Numbered from the stretch's first letter, positions 48,850 to 62,659 are shown. The stretch is DNA of 64,000 nucleotides from Epiperipatus broadwayi (GCA_028023455.1 JAQFVV010012423.1:2371273-2435272), one strand, 5' to 3'. Notes: a model not told the origin generated them from the sequence alone. Numbers and translations: made by a program.

Positions 48850-50929
48850 CACCACAATAAAAGTATTTCAAACTGCAATATCTAAATAATGAAAAATGTC
48901 TTGTAATTGTAATAATCTACAATAAAAAATTGGATTTCATTTTTTCCTACAGTCTAACTTCATATAAAGAAACCACTTTTAGTCAATTCCAACTACAGAA
49001 ATTAAATTTTGTTCAATGCAGATGCAAATAATACCTAATTAACATTCCTACACTGCTGTAGCACTGCGATGGTTTGAATTATTTTCTCTGATTTTAAGAT
49101 TTCAATGTTAATTTTAATATTAAACTATTAATTTTTATCAGAATGTAATAAATTTAATTTCACTTGATAAATATTTCTGTTTATAAACAAAGGAAATTCT
49201 TTAAAAAAATCACATTTGACTTTTTTCATATATTAAAAAAAATTACATTGTAATCAAAATAATAAATGTTTTTCATCATCAGCTGTCAAGAGAAGCACTT
49301 TCATTTCAGAGATGAACAAAATCTTTATTATTTGACATTTATATTTAAATTCTTTAAATAATTTTTACAGTATTTCAATATTTTCTAACAGATAATGATA
49401 AAAGCTGTCATCTCAGTAATTTGCATTGTTAATATTAAACAAAAAACTATAACCTTTTATATTCAAAAATATGTATAAAATAACTATGTAATAGTATATA
49501 TTTTTTATTATTAATAACTATTACACAATTATTGTGCAAAGTTAATCATAATCTTAATAAACTTTACAAAAAAAATCATGTTTTAGGCATATGAAATATT
49601 CTTTTGAAATACTATTGCAAAGTTGGATACTGTCTAGAGTGAATAGAAGATTATGAAATTGTAATTCAAAGGGTTTCAAATTGACACATTTTCAATTATT
49701 TTGCCACCTATATACTTTTTTTGGAATTAGAATTAAATATACAATATTTTAGCAGTAATTTTTTAAAAAATGTTAGCAATTTTTCTCAATAAATGATGAA
49801 TTGACTTTCAAACTAAAAGCATAATCTAGGAATTAAATAGGTTAAAATTGATTCAAATGTATATTATCAAAGATTACTTATTTTTAATATGCCTGTAGGT
49901 AATCAAATTTTATATTAAAATATAATATTAGAAATTTTACAATATTGAAATTGACTTCCTATATAAGAAGTAGAATACAGGTAAAAGTGAAATCCATTTT
50001 GTCAGCACAGCAATTGGTCATTACTGCTGTGAAAATTTTCACATAATTTAGATATGGTGTTTCAAAATGTCTTCGCTCCAAATATTGCTACATAATATTT
50101 TGCACTATAAAGTTTCTGACTAAAAACATTTACATCTAAGTCACTGCAAAAATTTATGAATGGTATAGCTGCTTTTAGAACATTTGTATTTAAGAAGAAT
50201 TAACTTATTAAATAGGTAGATGGCTAAATATTTTCACAAAGCTGATTAGCAAGTGAAAAAGTCTACATATTGCTGAATATACTATGAGATTAATTTGATA
50301 ATTTTTTTAAAAATTCCTAAATGCATCAGAGAAAGACTAATAGAATTAAAAATTTGTTTTTACACAATTGATTGTTTCACTTTGTAGAGCTTTGCAACCA
50401 CTGATTAAAGTATTGCTGTAACCCAGCCAAATGAAAGTGCGTTTTATTACAGTCATTTCTCAATAAATCACAGAGTATTAAATTCATCCATACTAATGGT
50501 AAATTAACTGCTCTGGATTTATTCTCAGACAAAACCTCAAACAAAATAAGTAGACCACTGCACTGAATCCAATACCTTAATGCCAATCATCACATTAGCC
50601 ATAAAACAAGTGACCATATGATTTTTTATTTTATTTTATTAAATTTAATCTCATTTTTATAAACTATTTAATTGTAAAACATAATGAACATTTTGACATT
50701 ATTGGTATTTTTAAGTTTTTAAATAGTTAATTAAATTCTTCTTTGAAATTAAATTTTCATCTAAAAAGTATTGTTCAAGTCAATTTATATTTTTAAAAGT
50801 TCAATTATAGCAGAATTTTATTGTAAAGTCAGCTCTTCATAAATCTCAGTACAAGTTTTTAGTAAGTGAAAGTAATTTAAATATTCTCATTTTTTTATAT
50901 AGAATATTAATTCATCATCAGCAATCATT
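48819..50929. other. (TA)n, then AT-rich stretch without recognisable gene
   Basis: 48819-48844 is a TA run forming one side of the LTR element's target. A 69-codon minus-strand frame at 50377-50586 (WMNLILCDLLRNDCNKTHF) is faintly protein-like but could not be placed. Nothing else was recognised. Confidence 0.4.
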
Positions 50930-52085
50930 ATCAATTCACTGCAGGATGAAGGTCTCCACAAGTTCAATCCAACTTCTCCGATCTTTAGCTTCTCTTCTCC
51001 ACATCAACTCTGTACATTTTCTTATTTCATCCATCCATCTCACATTTGGTCTCTTTCTGGATTTTTTACAATCTCTTGGAATCCAGTTTAAGATTTCAAT
51101 TGTTCACCTATTATCATCTCTTCTAGTAATATGGCCAGCCCAATGCCACTTCAGTCATTTAATTTTTTTAATAAGATCAGTAACAGCTGTTTGTTCTATT
51201 ATCCATATATTGGGTTTTCGATCTCTTCTTGTTACCCCCAATATGCATATCTCCATATTTCTTTAAGTGGTCTGAAGTCTCTGTATTGCTTTTCTATTAA
51301 GTGTCCAAGTTTAAGATTCATAAGTAAAAATTGGTAAAACACATTTATTGAAAATAATCCTTTTCAAACATATAGGCATATTTCCTTTTAGTATCAAGTT
51401 ATTTCTATAAAAATCACTCCAACCAAGTTTAATTCTATGATTATTTTCATCCATTATGTTTTCATCTGTATCAATAATCTGACCAAGGTATTTGTAACTG
51501 TTAACTTCTTCTAACTCATCAAAATCAATCTTTATTTTCATATTTTGAGAAAATCCATTAAACATTACTTTAGTCTTTCTTTAGTCCTACTTTCTTCTTT
51601 TCATCTGATAACTCCTGCAACATTTCCTGCAGCTCTAAAGCATTATTTGCAAAACAATTACATCATCTGCAAAATCTAAATGACTTAAACAATCTTCATT
51701 TACTTTCCCTCGTTTAGCTTCCCATTTTAATTCACAAAATACTTCTTGCAGCACTGCTGTAAAAAGTTTTGGAGATATGGCATCACCCTGTCTTACATCC
51801 TACTCAATGTTGACTTTCCTAGTATCATTATGTAATCTAATTGTTGCTGTTGCATTTTTATAAATATTCTTTAAAATATGACAATGTTCTGGATCTATTC
51901 CTTGATGATCCAATGCTTTAATCACTGAAAAAATGTTTATAGAATCAAATATCTTTTCATAATCTACAAATCCAAAGCATAATGGTAACTCATATTTATT
52001 TGTCATTTCTATAACTTTTCTCAATACTTAGATATAATCTACTGTACTAAAATCACTTTTAAATGTATATACACTGCTGAGTAGC
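50930..52085 (-). pseudogene. 5'-truncated RTE-type LINE
   Basis: Reading the minus strand: STVDYI...VLRKVIEMTNKYE, LCFGFVDYEKIFDSI (motif A), DVRQGDAISPKLF (about 51770), LDFADDVIVL (motif C, about 51690), VNSYKYLGQIID, then the RTE-specific tail KWHWAGHITRRDDNR (about 51130) and KRPNVRWMDEIRK. The frame is broken by stops (for example before VLRKV and at NR*T) and frameshifts. The 5' edge is near 52085 and the 3' end near 50930, with a short tgatgatgaat tail typical of RTE elements. It lacks the endonuclease. Confidence 0.85.
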
Positions 52086-52089
52086 ACTA

Positions 52090-52885
52090 TATAAAATGAA
52101 AATGAAATGACATTTAAAAATCTATAAATTTTAAAAGGTAAGAAGTAAATAATTTTACTTGTATTGAATTAAAATCTAAAAGTAGTGATTGATTCATGGA
52201 CAATTTATTTTTAGAAAAGAAAAAGAGGACTTCAAAAATCTTTTTTAGATTAATTCAAAGATGTAATTAATTAACTGAGAGTAACCTGTCATTAAAAAAA
52301 AAAAAAAACTTTTTAGTTACTTGTAGAAAAATTATCTTCATTTTTGTTTAAAAAAAAGAAGGAAAAAGAAAATACTTTTATTCACTGAAAAAAAAAGACT
52401 AATTAATAATATTCATTCACATCATCTATATATTAATGGATACACATGTATATGTGAATTTTATATATAGTTTTCAAATGGAATTAAGGTTGTCATCGAA
52501 TAGCTACTATATCCCACTCAATGGCACAGTTTCCACGCTTAAACTATAAAATATGATAATTCCTGGGCTGTTAATTATAATCATTTTGATGTGTTTTTTT
52601 TTAATGCGAAAATAAAAACAAAAGAAAATTATCTTTTTTAAATATTATTTAATTTTAAATATTATTTTTTATTAATGTATATAAATTAAATGATAATAAT
52701 AAATGTAAAATAAAATAAACAAATTACAATTTGATTTGTCTTTTTTAGTTTGCTTTTTATTAGAAAAATCAATTTTCTATCAGAGATTTTTTTACTGGCG
52801 TTATGACTTTTTTTTTGTTGTTGTTTACCGCTAGTTTTTATTTCAAATAGAATGATAACTAAAAGTAAAACTTGTTACAGTTATG
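52090..52885. other. AT-rich stretch without recognisable feature
   Basis: Only low-complexity sequence with no gene signal. Confidence 0.5.
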
Positions 52886-52979
52886 TTTAGGATTAGTTTT
52901 AGGGTTAGGATTAGGATTAGTTTTAGGGTAAGGATTAGGGTTAGTTTTAGGGTTAGGTTTAGGGTTAGTTTTAGGGTTA
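52886..52979 (+). repeat. Degenerate TTAGGG-like tandem repeat
   Basis: Variants of ttagggttagg and ttttagggttag recur for about 90 bp, including ttaggattagg. It resembles an interstitial telomeric-type repeat mixed with a TTTTAGGG variant. Confidence 0.75.
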
Positions 52980-53147
52980 TTGTTCTGTTGTTTGTAATGC
53001 TAAAATAAAAAATATCAAAATCATATTTTTGTAAATTTTTTTTACTAACATCTATAAAATAAATGATAACCATAAACGTAAGCTATATTCAACAAATTAT
53101 AACAGTAGTCGGAGAAAAGAAACTAAAACTTTTTTAAACAATGACAA

Positions 53148-53199
53148 ATATATATATATATATATATAAACAATTATATATATATATATATATATATAA
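53148..53199. repeat. Two (TA)n runs
   Basis: Alternating TA at 53148-53168 and 53175-53199 with a short aacaat interruption. Confidence 0.95.
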
Positions 53200-53499
53200 T
53201 GTTTATAATATATGCTTTTTATGACATTTAAAAAACAGTGTACAATTGTACTTTTCTTACTGGATATTTTTGTGTTAACGCTCTTTTTTATTTCAAACAT
53301 ATACAGACGGTACAATCTTCTTTGGCTCATGGAATGTTACAAACAGTACATTACTTGACTCATTACCTACTTCCAACTCACTTTATATATATATCTCATC
53401 AACATTTACTACTTAAAACTTCAATACACTACAGTATAAAAAGTCTATTAATTATTACTTTACAAAATCGGAACATTTCAATACTTTAAAATCAAAAAA

Positions 53500-53790
53500 A
53501 ATCAAATGAAAACAACATTTCCATCCAAATCCGAAAAACACACCCTCTCCCTAAGCCGTAACCATTTTATAAACTGTGCAATATTTGGAAAATGTATTTG
53601 CTCCATAAAACATACATGCTGTACTGCGACGCAACATAGCGGCCTGCAATCTGTAGCATAACAAAAAAGTTGTATTATAGAAAATGCAGATTCAAAGGTG
53701 TTGGCCACAAAAACAGTATTTTTATGTGTTTTAGCATGAAAACAGCGCCATCTAGGGGATATAAGGCTCTTCAATGAATACCGGAATTAT
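53500..53790. other. GC-richer patch, function unknown
   Basis: A 90-codon minus-strand frame (53774-53502) runs through a segment less AT-rich than its flanks. No domain or splice pattern is evident. It contains cccctagatggcgc on the minus strand (53745-53758), close to the CTCF core consensus. It may be an unrecognised repeat. Confidence 0.25.
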
Positions 53791-54007
53791 GAAATATATT
53801 TTAAAATTTTTTATTATTTCTATAAATTCAACATGCTCATTTTATATTAAACCACATGACTGTGTGCTATCTGGCTTTAAATAAACATATTGGAACATAT
53901 ATGTAAATCAATATATGTAAATAAATCATTTTTATATAGCGCGATGTTTGTAAACTGTAATATTTAAAACAGCATTACGCTGTTGCACATGTGCTTTGAA
54001 GATTTTA

Positions 54008-54133
54008 ACTATAAATGAATGAATACTAACACTCAACCACATGATAAAGTCTTTGGAAAAGATAGAATGGCCATTCTATCTTTTCCAAAGACTTTATCAT
54101 GTGGTTGAGTGTTAGTATTCATTCATTTATAGT
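54008..54133. repeat. Perfect 126-bp palindrome without spacer
   Basis: 54008-54070 and 54071-54133 are exact reverse complements (63 bp per arm), joined at gaatgg/ccattc with no loop. A mismatch at 54007/54134 ends the symmetry. Confidence 0.97.
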
Positions 54134-54139
54134 AAATCA

Positions 54140-55480
54140 ATATAGTAACTTGAATTCTGTAAATCACATATATGTAAATGACAATATATTTTTATAGTAT
54201 GTCAATCAAAATTAGAAGGCTTATATATGTATAGCCATATTCTAGAGACTTTAATTTCATTAATTTTTTTATTGTTGTTAATAATCTTGAATTCAATTGT
54301 TAAAATTGTATTGCATCATTATCTCTTGGTCACCATAGCAGTTATAAAGCTTGTGTTATTCTAACCTAGATTAGTATATAATGGCGATATATAAATGCTG
54401 ATGTATTCAGTGCTTAAGGGGCAACCAATATGACATTGTTGTGGCTTGGCATGACAATTTATATTCTATTTAGTTTAGTCTAAATTATAGATGGCCAGTA
54501 CATTAAAGGTTTTAAGTGCTAGAGCATTGATGATGATAAGCATGTTTTAATAATCCAACATTATTGTTTATATTTTCTGGTTATGTATTCTGATGGATTA
54601 GCACTTTTTTGTGCATCCAAATTAATGTTCACATAATTGTCCATGCTGGAAAAGGCTCAATAGTTAGCCTGGTCTACAGAAGACCCATTTCCAATCCAAT
54701 AGTACTTACTTATACTTTTATAATATTGATATATTTATAATTATAATTATAGTTACCATAAGGAGTTAACTGATCTCTACTGATAGCTGCATGATCTCTC
54801 AGATTTCTCTCTCATGCTCTAGAATATATAAAATTTCTTATATACATTGTGATATTAAACATTACATTAATATCATCCTTAAATCTTGAATATTATATCT
54901 AACCATACTTGTATTTTAAAAATATATTGTTTCATTATTTGAAACATTTTGCCATCAGCCAATGAACACTCCAGAGTTGACCATACAGAGACCCTAACCT
55001 ATTACAGATATTTGAAAATGTCTTTTACATTAATTATTTAAAAACAACTCACTTTTGTATATAAGTTTATCAGTGCTTCTTTGCATATAGACACAGCAGC
55101 ATACATATAACTAATTCTTCAGAAAACTGGGGTTCCCTGGGAAAACTGAAAGATTTCTCTTGGTGAGATTGGTTTCGGTGATTGTCATCATCATGATAAG
55201 TATAATCCAGGTAAAATGACAGCACCAGGAAAGGCATTCAAGTAATTAGTTTGCATGCCATGAGCTTTCTTCTGTCTAAGTTTTAATGAGCTTCAGGCCA
55301 TTAAATTGTTTTCCAGAACAATTTTAAGGCTATGAACTTCAACACAAAGAAGTGGGTCATTTTCCTCCATATGAATTAAACTCCATCATTGAACTATAGA
55401 ATGCTGCTGGATCTCCTGCTTTAACATTAGCTACATCTTATGGGGGCTCTGTATAAATCTGCCAGTTGTCTCTCTGGTCA
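54140..55480. other. AT-rich stretch without recognisable gene
   Basis: No exon or domain recognised. The segment 55130-55480 is somewhat GC-richer and may belong to an unplaced repeat. Confidence 0.4.
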
Positions 55481-55486
55481 GCTAAA

Positions 55487-55745
55487 ACCAACTTTGCAGC
55501 TGGCCTATTAGACAACTGCTTCTCAAAAATTTAAACCAGACTGTTGCAACTAGCTATTTTGCTACAGATAGCAGCTACTGCAGATACCCACTTCATAAAA
55601 TATTTTTAGCCAACTTTGCAGCTATCTATTATCCAGCTGCATCACAATAATATTAAGACAAAAACTGTTTTCAAAAAAATACTATCCAAACTTTGCAGCT
55701 GGCATATTTGGCCACTGCTTCTCAAAATATTTAAACCAGACTTTT
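55487..55745. repeat. Degenerate repeats around ctttgcagctgg
   Basis: Motif aactttgcagctggc recurs near 55488, 55616 and 55690. The block actgcttctcaaa followed by ttaaaccagac occurs twice. Spacing is irregular (about 126 and 75 bp). Confidence 0.65.
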
Positions 55746-56264
55746 CTGGACAGCTCTTGCAAAAACCCCAAGTCAAACTAAACTGATATTTTTTATCAGT
55801 CCTTTTATAGAATCCTCTGAGGTGACAATGACACTAATTAAAGAACTATTTTTTTATATCTCTCTTGATTGGAAACAATTTTAATCCTTCCCATAGTACT
55901 TTTAATTAAAAAAACTATATTTGGAAATCTTATCAAAGATTTTTAAAAATAGATAATAGAAATATAAACAAGCATTAATTAAAAGATTTTCAAAGATAGA
56001 TATTTTTACAATTATCAGTAGACATGCTTGTTTTTAAATACAAAATCATAATAATAATAATAATACAATGTTAATATTTATTTAGACCTTTTTAAATGTT
56101 CTAATTAATAAGACACTTATGTTTTAAATTGAGAGTTATTTAACCCTTTATTTATAATTTTTATTCCAGGAAAGTAGAAAATATCTACTAAAATTTATAT
56201 CTGCGTTTATTTCTACTTATGCACTCACAACTATGTTGCTGTGTGTCATGTAACCCAACTGGTT

Positions 56265-56376
<112 letters not shown>

Positions 56377-56518
56377 CTATAAGTGTCCAGTCAATTTAAA
56401 ATAAATTATAGGTTTACATTTTTTTTTACTGTTGGAATATGAAAAACTTAAAAATAATAGAGATAATTTTTTTTATATATTAAATCTTTTATTGACCAAG
56501 CATTAAAAAGAAAAAAAA

Positions 56519-56693
56519 GTTTTTTTAATCACAATTGGGGTTTTTAGATTTAACTTGAACTAAAAGCAGGAGGTCAAAAAATTAATTCAATGCCTATTTT
56601 TTTTTATAATACAATATTGTTTTAATTAATTTTTGAACTCCCTCTGTTTTTATTCAAGTGAAACATAAAAACCCCAATTGTGATTAAAGAAAC
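56519..56693. mobile_element. MITE-like fold-back element
   Basis: Terminal inverted repeats of about 75-80 bp: left starts gtttttttaatcacaattgg, right ends ccaattgtgattaaagaaac. The centre of about 25-35 bp is AT-rich and the total is about 175 bp. There is no coding capacity, as expected for a non-autonomous DNA element. Target duplication not clear in the A/T flanks. Confidence 0.75.
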
Positions 56694-56699
56694 ATTTTT

Positions 56700-59600
56700 T
56701 TAAATGTACAGTTAATGAAAGCATTTAATATAAAATTTCTTTTTGTTCTCTATTATTTAAATTATTTCTCTAAAAGACAATTTATTCATTTTTTTCTAAA
56801 ACAACTCAGTTCTGAACATATTTTTGTTTTTTCCAACACTAAATATATACCTTTAATTTTATCAATTCAACAAACACTGTATAAATTCTCTTTAATTTTA
56901 GCATTAAAAACATTTTATTAAGAAAAATATAGTTTTATATCAAACTTTGGAGGAGAAAAACCAGCTTATATAAACATATGAAAACAATAACTGTAATAAA
57001 TGAAACTACATAAGTCTAAGATTGGAACTTTTTAAATGGTTAGATTTAGAGGATAATCCCAAGATAAAAAAATTATACAAACTGAAAGAATTCAAGTTTG
57101 TAAATTTTATTATTTTTATTTTTTGTTTATTTATATATTTTTTGTGCAGTATATAATTATACTATATACTAATGCAGTGCATATCACGACTTCAATGAAT
57201 ACATACCCAGGCATATGAACGTACATGAAAAAAAAAGATATAAAGTTAAATTCTACAAAGAAAAAAGAAAATGTTAAAAGTCAACCTTTTTTATAGGATA
57301 TGAGCATATAAAAATTTTTTGTAAATTAATTTATCTACCATTTTACACATATGCATGCAAACAGACATGATTGCTCATCGTATGTTTATATAAAAAAGAT
57401 TTAGAAGTAAGAAAATGAAGTGCATTAAGAACAGAAGACAATTTAAAATTATATTTTACTGTAAGGTATTTATATAGATTTGCTATATAAAGTAATACTT
57501 TTAAAAGGTATGGGCTATCTTATAATTAAAGCAAATGCCAGTCAAGTTTTCCAATCATTGCTTGAATACATATATTACTTTTGGAAAAAAAAAATCATCA
57601 CACTAGATTTAATTTGGATTAATTTTTCAATAAAAAATCTCCTGTTAATATCTTAAATGTTTAATCTTCTTAATGCACAAGAATAAAACCTGAAGAAAGG
57701 CAAAACATTTAGAGATTAAAATAAGGAAAATGAACAGCTGCAGTTGTGAAAAAATTTAAGAACGTTTTAGTCTGCTTTGTGTTAGCCAATAGAAAAGTAA
57801 TAATTTTATTATTAGTTCTATAATAAACTAATATTATTCATTGCAGAAAGGATTATTAATAGTTAGAAATTAGCAACATTATAATTATGATGATTACTAT
57901 AATTTATTATTTTTTTGTTATACATTTTGTGAATTTTATTTATTTAATAAATATAATTTAAAAATAAATTATACAATATATACGTATATGTGTGTGTGTG
58001 CGGGTAAGGGTGAAGAATTATTAGCAGAATATGTCTGTTGATTTCACATAATGGGCAATGTGATAAAGAAATAAAATAATCTAAAAATAATTAGCTGAAT
58101 GTTGGTGTTAATATATATAAATATATATTCATGTGCACAATACAATGGCTATATAATTTGTGTGACACTCAAAAAAATATACTGATCTTTGAAAAACTAC
58201 GATCATTTAAAAATGGATTAAAAACATAAAGAAGTAAATATAATGTGCTTTAAATACTGATAAATAAAATAAATTGTTTGAAACCATTTCATTACTTAAC
58301 CAACAAAACATCCAGTCATTTATGCTATATTAAAAACTAAATTGAATTCAGATTTATATAGCTATGCAAGGAAATCGACTTGAATTGAAAAAAAATAGTT
58401 TTTATAAATTTGGAATAGTAGCTTGATTATATAACAAAAAGATAGAAAATGACAGCTAGATAATGGCGTGTTAGATCTAAAAGGTCCAAGAGCGCAGTTC
58501 AAAAAAGCTTCTCACTGATAAAAGCTATAAGATAGAAACTTGTCTGGGTATACAGCACTATAAAATTTAATAAGGCTATCATTTGACATCTATTAATTTG
58601 TAAAGGTTACTCTAAACGGCATGAGCATAGTGAGATTGAAAGAAAGTTGCTAATAAATTGTGTTAAGTAAATGGCAAATCACCATTACTGATTAAGTATT
58701 AATTGTCTATATGTGCGTACCTGTTGTTTAGATACTCACCCAACTTTGGGCAGAGAACCTAATATATTAACAATTTAAAAAGCATGAATTAAACTAAAAA
58801 AATAAATATATTTGTAAGATTTACATTCTATTTATTGACATTATTGTAAGCACCTTCCTAAAATATCGCTATATTCACTCTTTAAGTTCTCAAAATAATT
58901 ATTTCATAAATAATTTATTTTAATTTTATTTTGCAGTAATTTTATCATTAAGCCTTATAATGAAATCGTAATATTATTTTATATAACTGAATTTTGATAA
59001 CACTTTTGTGAATTCATATAATTTATTGTAATTTTATATTTTACCTAGATCATAATATTAGCTTATGTCTGATTGAATCAATGCTTTAATGATGTCACTT
59101 TTTTTAATTGGTTTTAAAAGATTGTTTTACATGATATTTTAATAAACAAAATTACTTTAATGAATAATACAACTTTTTTGTCATGGTTATACCCAAACAT
59201 TTGGAAAACATAAGACATCATAGCTGGGTTTAATATTTGTCATCTATTGATTTATACATCTTATTCTGATATTTTTCTGAATTTTAGTTTCCCTCTTTAA
59301 CAATCTTCATAAAAAGCATATGATTTTTTTTTTCATTTTTATTATCAATCTTTTGTTTTGCTTTTACTCTTTCTTATTCAATCTTTGTTACTTTCTTAAT
59401 CTTTAATTACTAAATTTCATATTACATAGGAATGATACTCATAGCAATTGGATGCAGCTAAATTATCATCAAAACATGATATTATAAAATAAAATGATAT
59501 ATTTTACACAGAAAAATGGAATATGTTTTAGTTCTAGAAAATGTGTGCATGAAATCAGAAACCAGTTAATATGTTAATGAAAAAAAGCCAAGAAATTTTT

Positions 59601-62060
59601 TTGTGCTATATCTGCAAAAGTCATGAATGTCTAATGACTGATGTTATAGAATGTAAATGAAAAATCAAGAGATATATAGAAATTATTATTGGAAACAGTA
59701 ATATTTAGAATATGTATAAAAAAACCATGTTGAGAAATTAAGTGGACTTGTATATTCTAGCTTAGAAGAACACAGTTATTATTTATGCATGTAGAATAAA
59801 AAAGAAAAGATAAATTTTATTGTCAGGAAGAATATTACAAAAACTAGCACTCGATGTATTTCTAAGAATAATACAAATAAACAAATATTTTTCCTTGGGA
59901 GGTGGGTCATATAAATTTTCAACACCTGAAGTGACAACTTAAATTTCAACCTAAAAGTCTTTATTTCTTAAGTCTGTTATTCTATCACTCCTCTAAATCA
60001 TACAGGCCAAAAATAATTAATTGTTCATAAAATCATATGACATATTCATGCAACATAAATAACAGATTGATCTTCAACCTAACAACCATCAGTCCTTGGG
60101 TATGTCACTCTGCCATGGTTTTAAAATGAGGCTTGGTAGAGTAATTAATCTATGAGCTAAAAATATTTTTATAAAATCTCTGAATCAAAGTTCATCTTGT
60201 CACATGACCTTCAGGCTAGCTAAATATTTGATTGTTTTTACTCTTGTAAAAGATTAATATCGATTCATACAAAGCCATACCCTAACAATTTTAAAAACAA
60301 ACTTTAAAATACATTTATATTATCAGGTTTAAGGTCATGTGAATTTTAAGCACCAGAAATTATACATTAAGCTTCAATTTAGAAAGATATATTTGTACTG
60401 TTAGCGAATAAAGTGTTGAAATAGGAAATGAAAAAGAATTAATTTCTGTTGCAAAATGAAAGGGGAAAACTATTACCTAAAAATGATTTATATGAATTTA
60501 AAAATTTTTATATCAACTTTTTTAAGTAGATAAAGCATGGACTATATATGTATCAGGTATAGAGATTCAAATGTTTCAAGATTAATTTGCCTGATAAAAA
60601 TTTTTCTTTGAAATACATATATAGTGAGAAAAGATGCTTTGAAAAAATTTACACTAATGGATAATTATAATAGATTTTAAATTTGGGAAATGTCTTCCTT
60701 GTAAATTTGAGAAATAATTTTTTATGTATATTTTGTCAGCATATTAATTAATTATATATTTATTTCTTGTAGTTTAATATTTATTGTTCCAGAGGGTATT
60801 CTATTATTGTAGAAATTGCATGATAATTATATAGTGATACAACAATAAATAAAGCATATATAAGTTTATGCTTGACTGTAAAGGCATACATATTTTAAAA
60901 TCAAATAAGTCACATTCACTATTTAAAAATATAAGTTGGACTAGCAGTATGATGTAGTGATACAGATGCTTCATGCTCCTAGATCATTTGAAAAAAAAGC
61001 AACAGCAATTTTCTTTGAAATACATGTAATGTAAAAAAGAATGATTTAAACATTTTTACACTAGTAAACAGTTATATTATGATAGATTTTAAATACAAGG
61101 AATATGCTGCTTCTAAATATGAAATCTTATTGGTTCAGGGTCTTTATATACAGTCAAGATAAATTTATTTATGGGAGATTTTAGTTTTAACAAGAAAACA
61201 TGATTATAAATAAATTGTAAAACATATTTACAAACAATCCATGTGTAAACTGTTCTAAATGAAAATAAGAAATCAATAGTATTAAAAATTGATTTGGAAT
61301 TTTAAATAAGTGATGGTTTAACACATGGACCAAAAGTAAAATTTAAAAGTTATTAGAAATGTATCTGAGAAAGATTTGACTAGAGATAAAACAATTAAAA
61401 AAAAAAAAGAAAAAAAAGAAAATTGATGCTTGTTTAAAGAATGATAATTGCCAAAAGAGAAAAGGAAAGCTAAAATAAAAACTGATCTTTTTAAAGAAAC
61501 TAATAAGAATTTTTAAAAAGTATGCAGTAAAAGTCGAATGAAACATTACTATTGCAAAGGTAATAAAAATGGAAACAAAGTTGAAAAAACAAAAACAAAA
61601 TCATAGAAAATGTGTGAAATAAAAAAAGTACCTAGACTTGAATAATTTTATTAAAAATATCAAAGAATAGATTATAAACTGAAGAAGAAAAAATATCAAA
61701 CAAATATGCTAGAAATAGACAGAAGAGATATGCATAGCACTTGTGATTAGATTACCTAGACAAAAAAAACCATTGCATTGTCAAGGAAATCACTGCCAAT
61801 ACATAGTAAAATATTTTTGCACTAGACATTTTGCAAAATAATTGAAGAAATATTAATAAACATGTTAATGAATGTGAAGAATTACTCAAAGACCTATAGA
61901 TTAGTTTCTATTAAGGTAGCAAAAGAGAAAGTCAGCTATATGCAAATTATTATACCATATTGTAATAATATTACGATGAATATTAATTAATACATATTAC
62001 AATGTTAAAATTATAAGAAATTAGTCAGCTGTGCACATATGGTTCAGAAAAAAATATGGA
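56700..62060. other. 5.4 kb AT-rich stretch without recognisable gene
   Basis: A 68-codon frame at 56715-56921 is low complexity. A short TG run lies at 57988-57999. I recognised no exon, RNA gene or repeat family. Confidence 0.4.
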
Positions 62061-62067
62061 ACAATAG

Positions 62068-62190
62068 AAAACATTACTGATATATATAAAAATATCAAAT
62101 CCCCTCAAATATTAAGAAATTTTCAGTTATGCCATCTGTGAATAATTAACTTATTAAAACCAGCATCTCAAAATAGTTAATAAAAAAGGT
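62068..62190. repeat. Partial copy of the fold-back element at 62367
   Basis: Its blocks aaatatcaaat, ctcaaa.att, aaattttcagtta and ctgtgaataa align in order with the left arm at 62390-62500, with one internal deletion. Confidence 0.65.
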
Positions 62191-62366
62191 ATCGGTTTGA
62201 ACTATAAGCTGCAATGACATTAATCATTAAAACATGGATTACTTCAAACAGAAAACATGAAAATTTACATAAGCAATGGTATTCAAATAGTTTTTAAACA
62301 AACATGTTTTCCATACTTAGACAAAAACTCACTAAACTTTAGTCATTTTAATTTCTGAAACTCCCC

Positions 62367-62649
62367 CACACAGATATATATGAAAACATTTTCAATGCAT
62401 AGCACTGTCCAAAATAAATATCAAATAACCTCAAACATTATAAAATTTTCAGCTACATTACCTGTGAATAAACCTATTAAAGATCACATCTCAACACAGC
62501 TAATTATCTGCTTTGAGTTGTGAACTCTAATAGGTTTATTTACAGATAGTGTAACTGAAAATTTCATAACATTTGAGCTTATTTGATATTTATTTCAGAT
62601 AGTGCTATGGACTGGAAATATTTTCAAACACACACACATATATAGTGTG
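62367..62649. mobile_element. MITE-like fold-back element, ~280 bp
   Basis: Arms 62367-62480 and 62528-62649 are imperfect inverted repeats (outer cacacagatatatatg against catatatagtgtg, inner ataaacctatta against taataggtttat), with a ~47-bp centre. No coding capacity. It may be non-autonomous and mobilised by a DNA transposase elsewhere. Confidence 0.75.
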
Positions 62650-62659
62650 CCAGTCAAAA

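Noticed and set aside
50377-50586. Possible transposase or zinc-finger-related exon on the minus strand
   Set aside because: A short frame with a vague resemblance only; no motif, splice site or second exon supports it.
50946-51337. Two plus-strand open frames of 106 and 68 codons
   Set aside because: They are antisense shadows of the RTE LINE C-terminus (KWHWAGH...).
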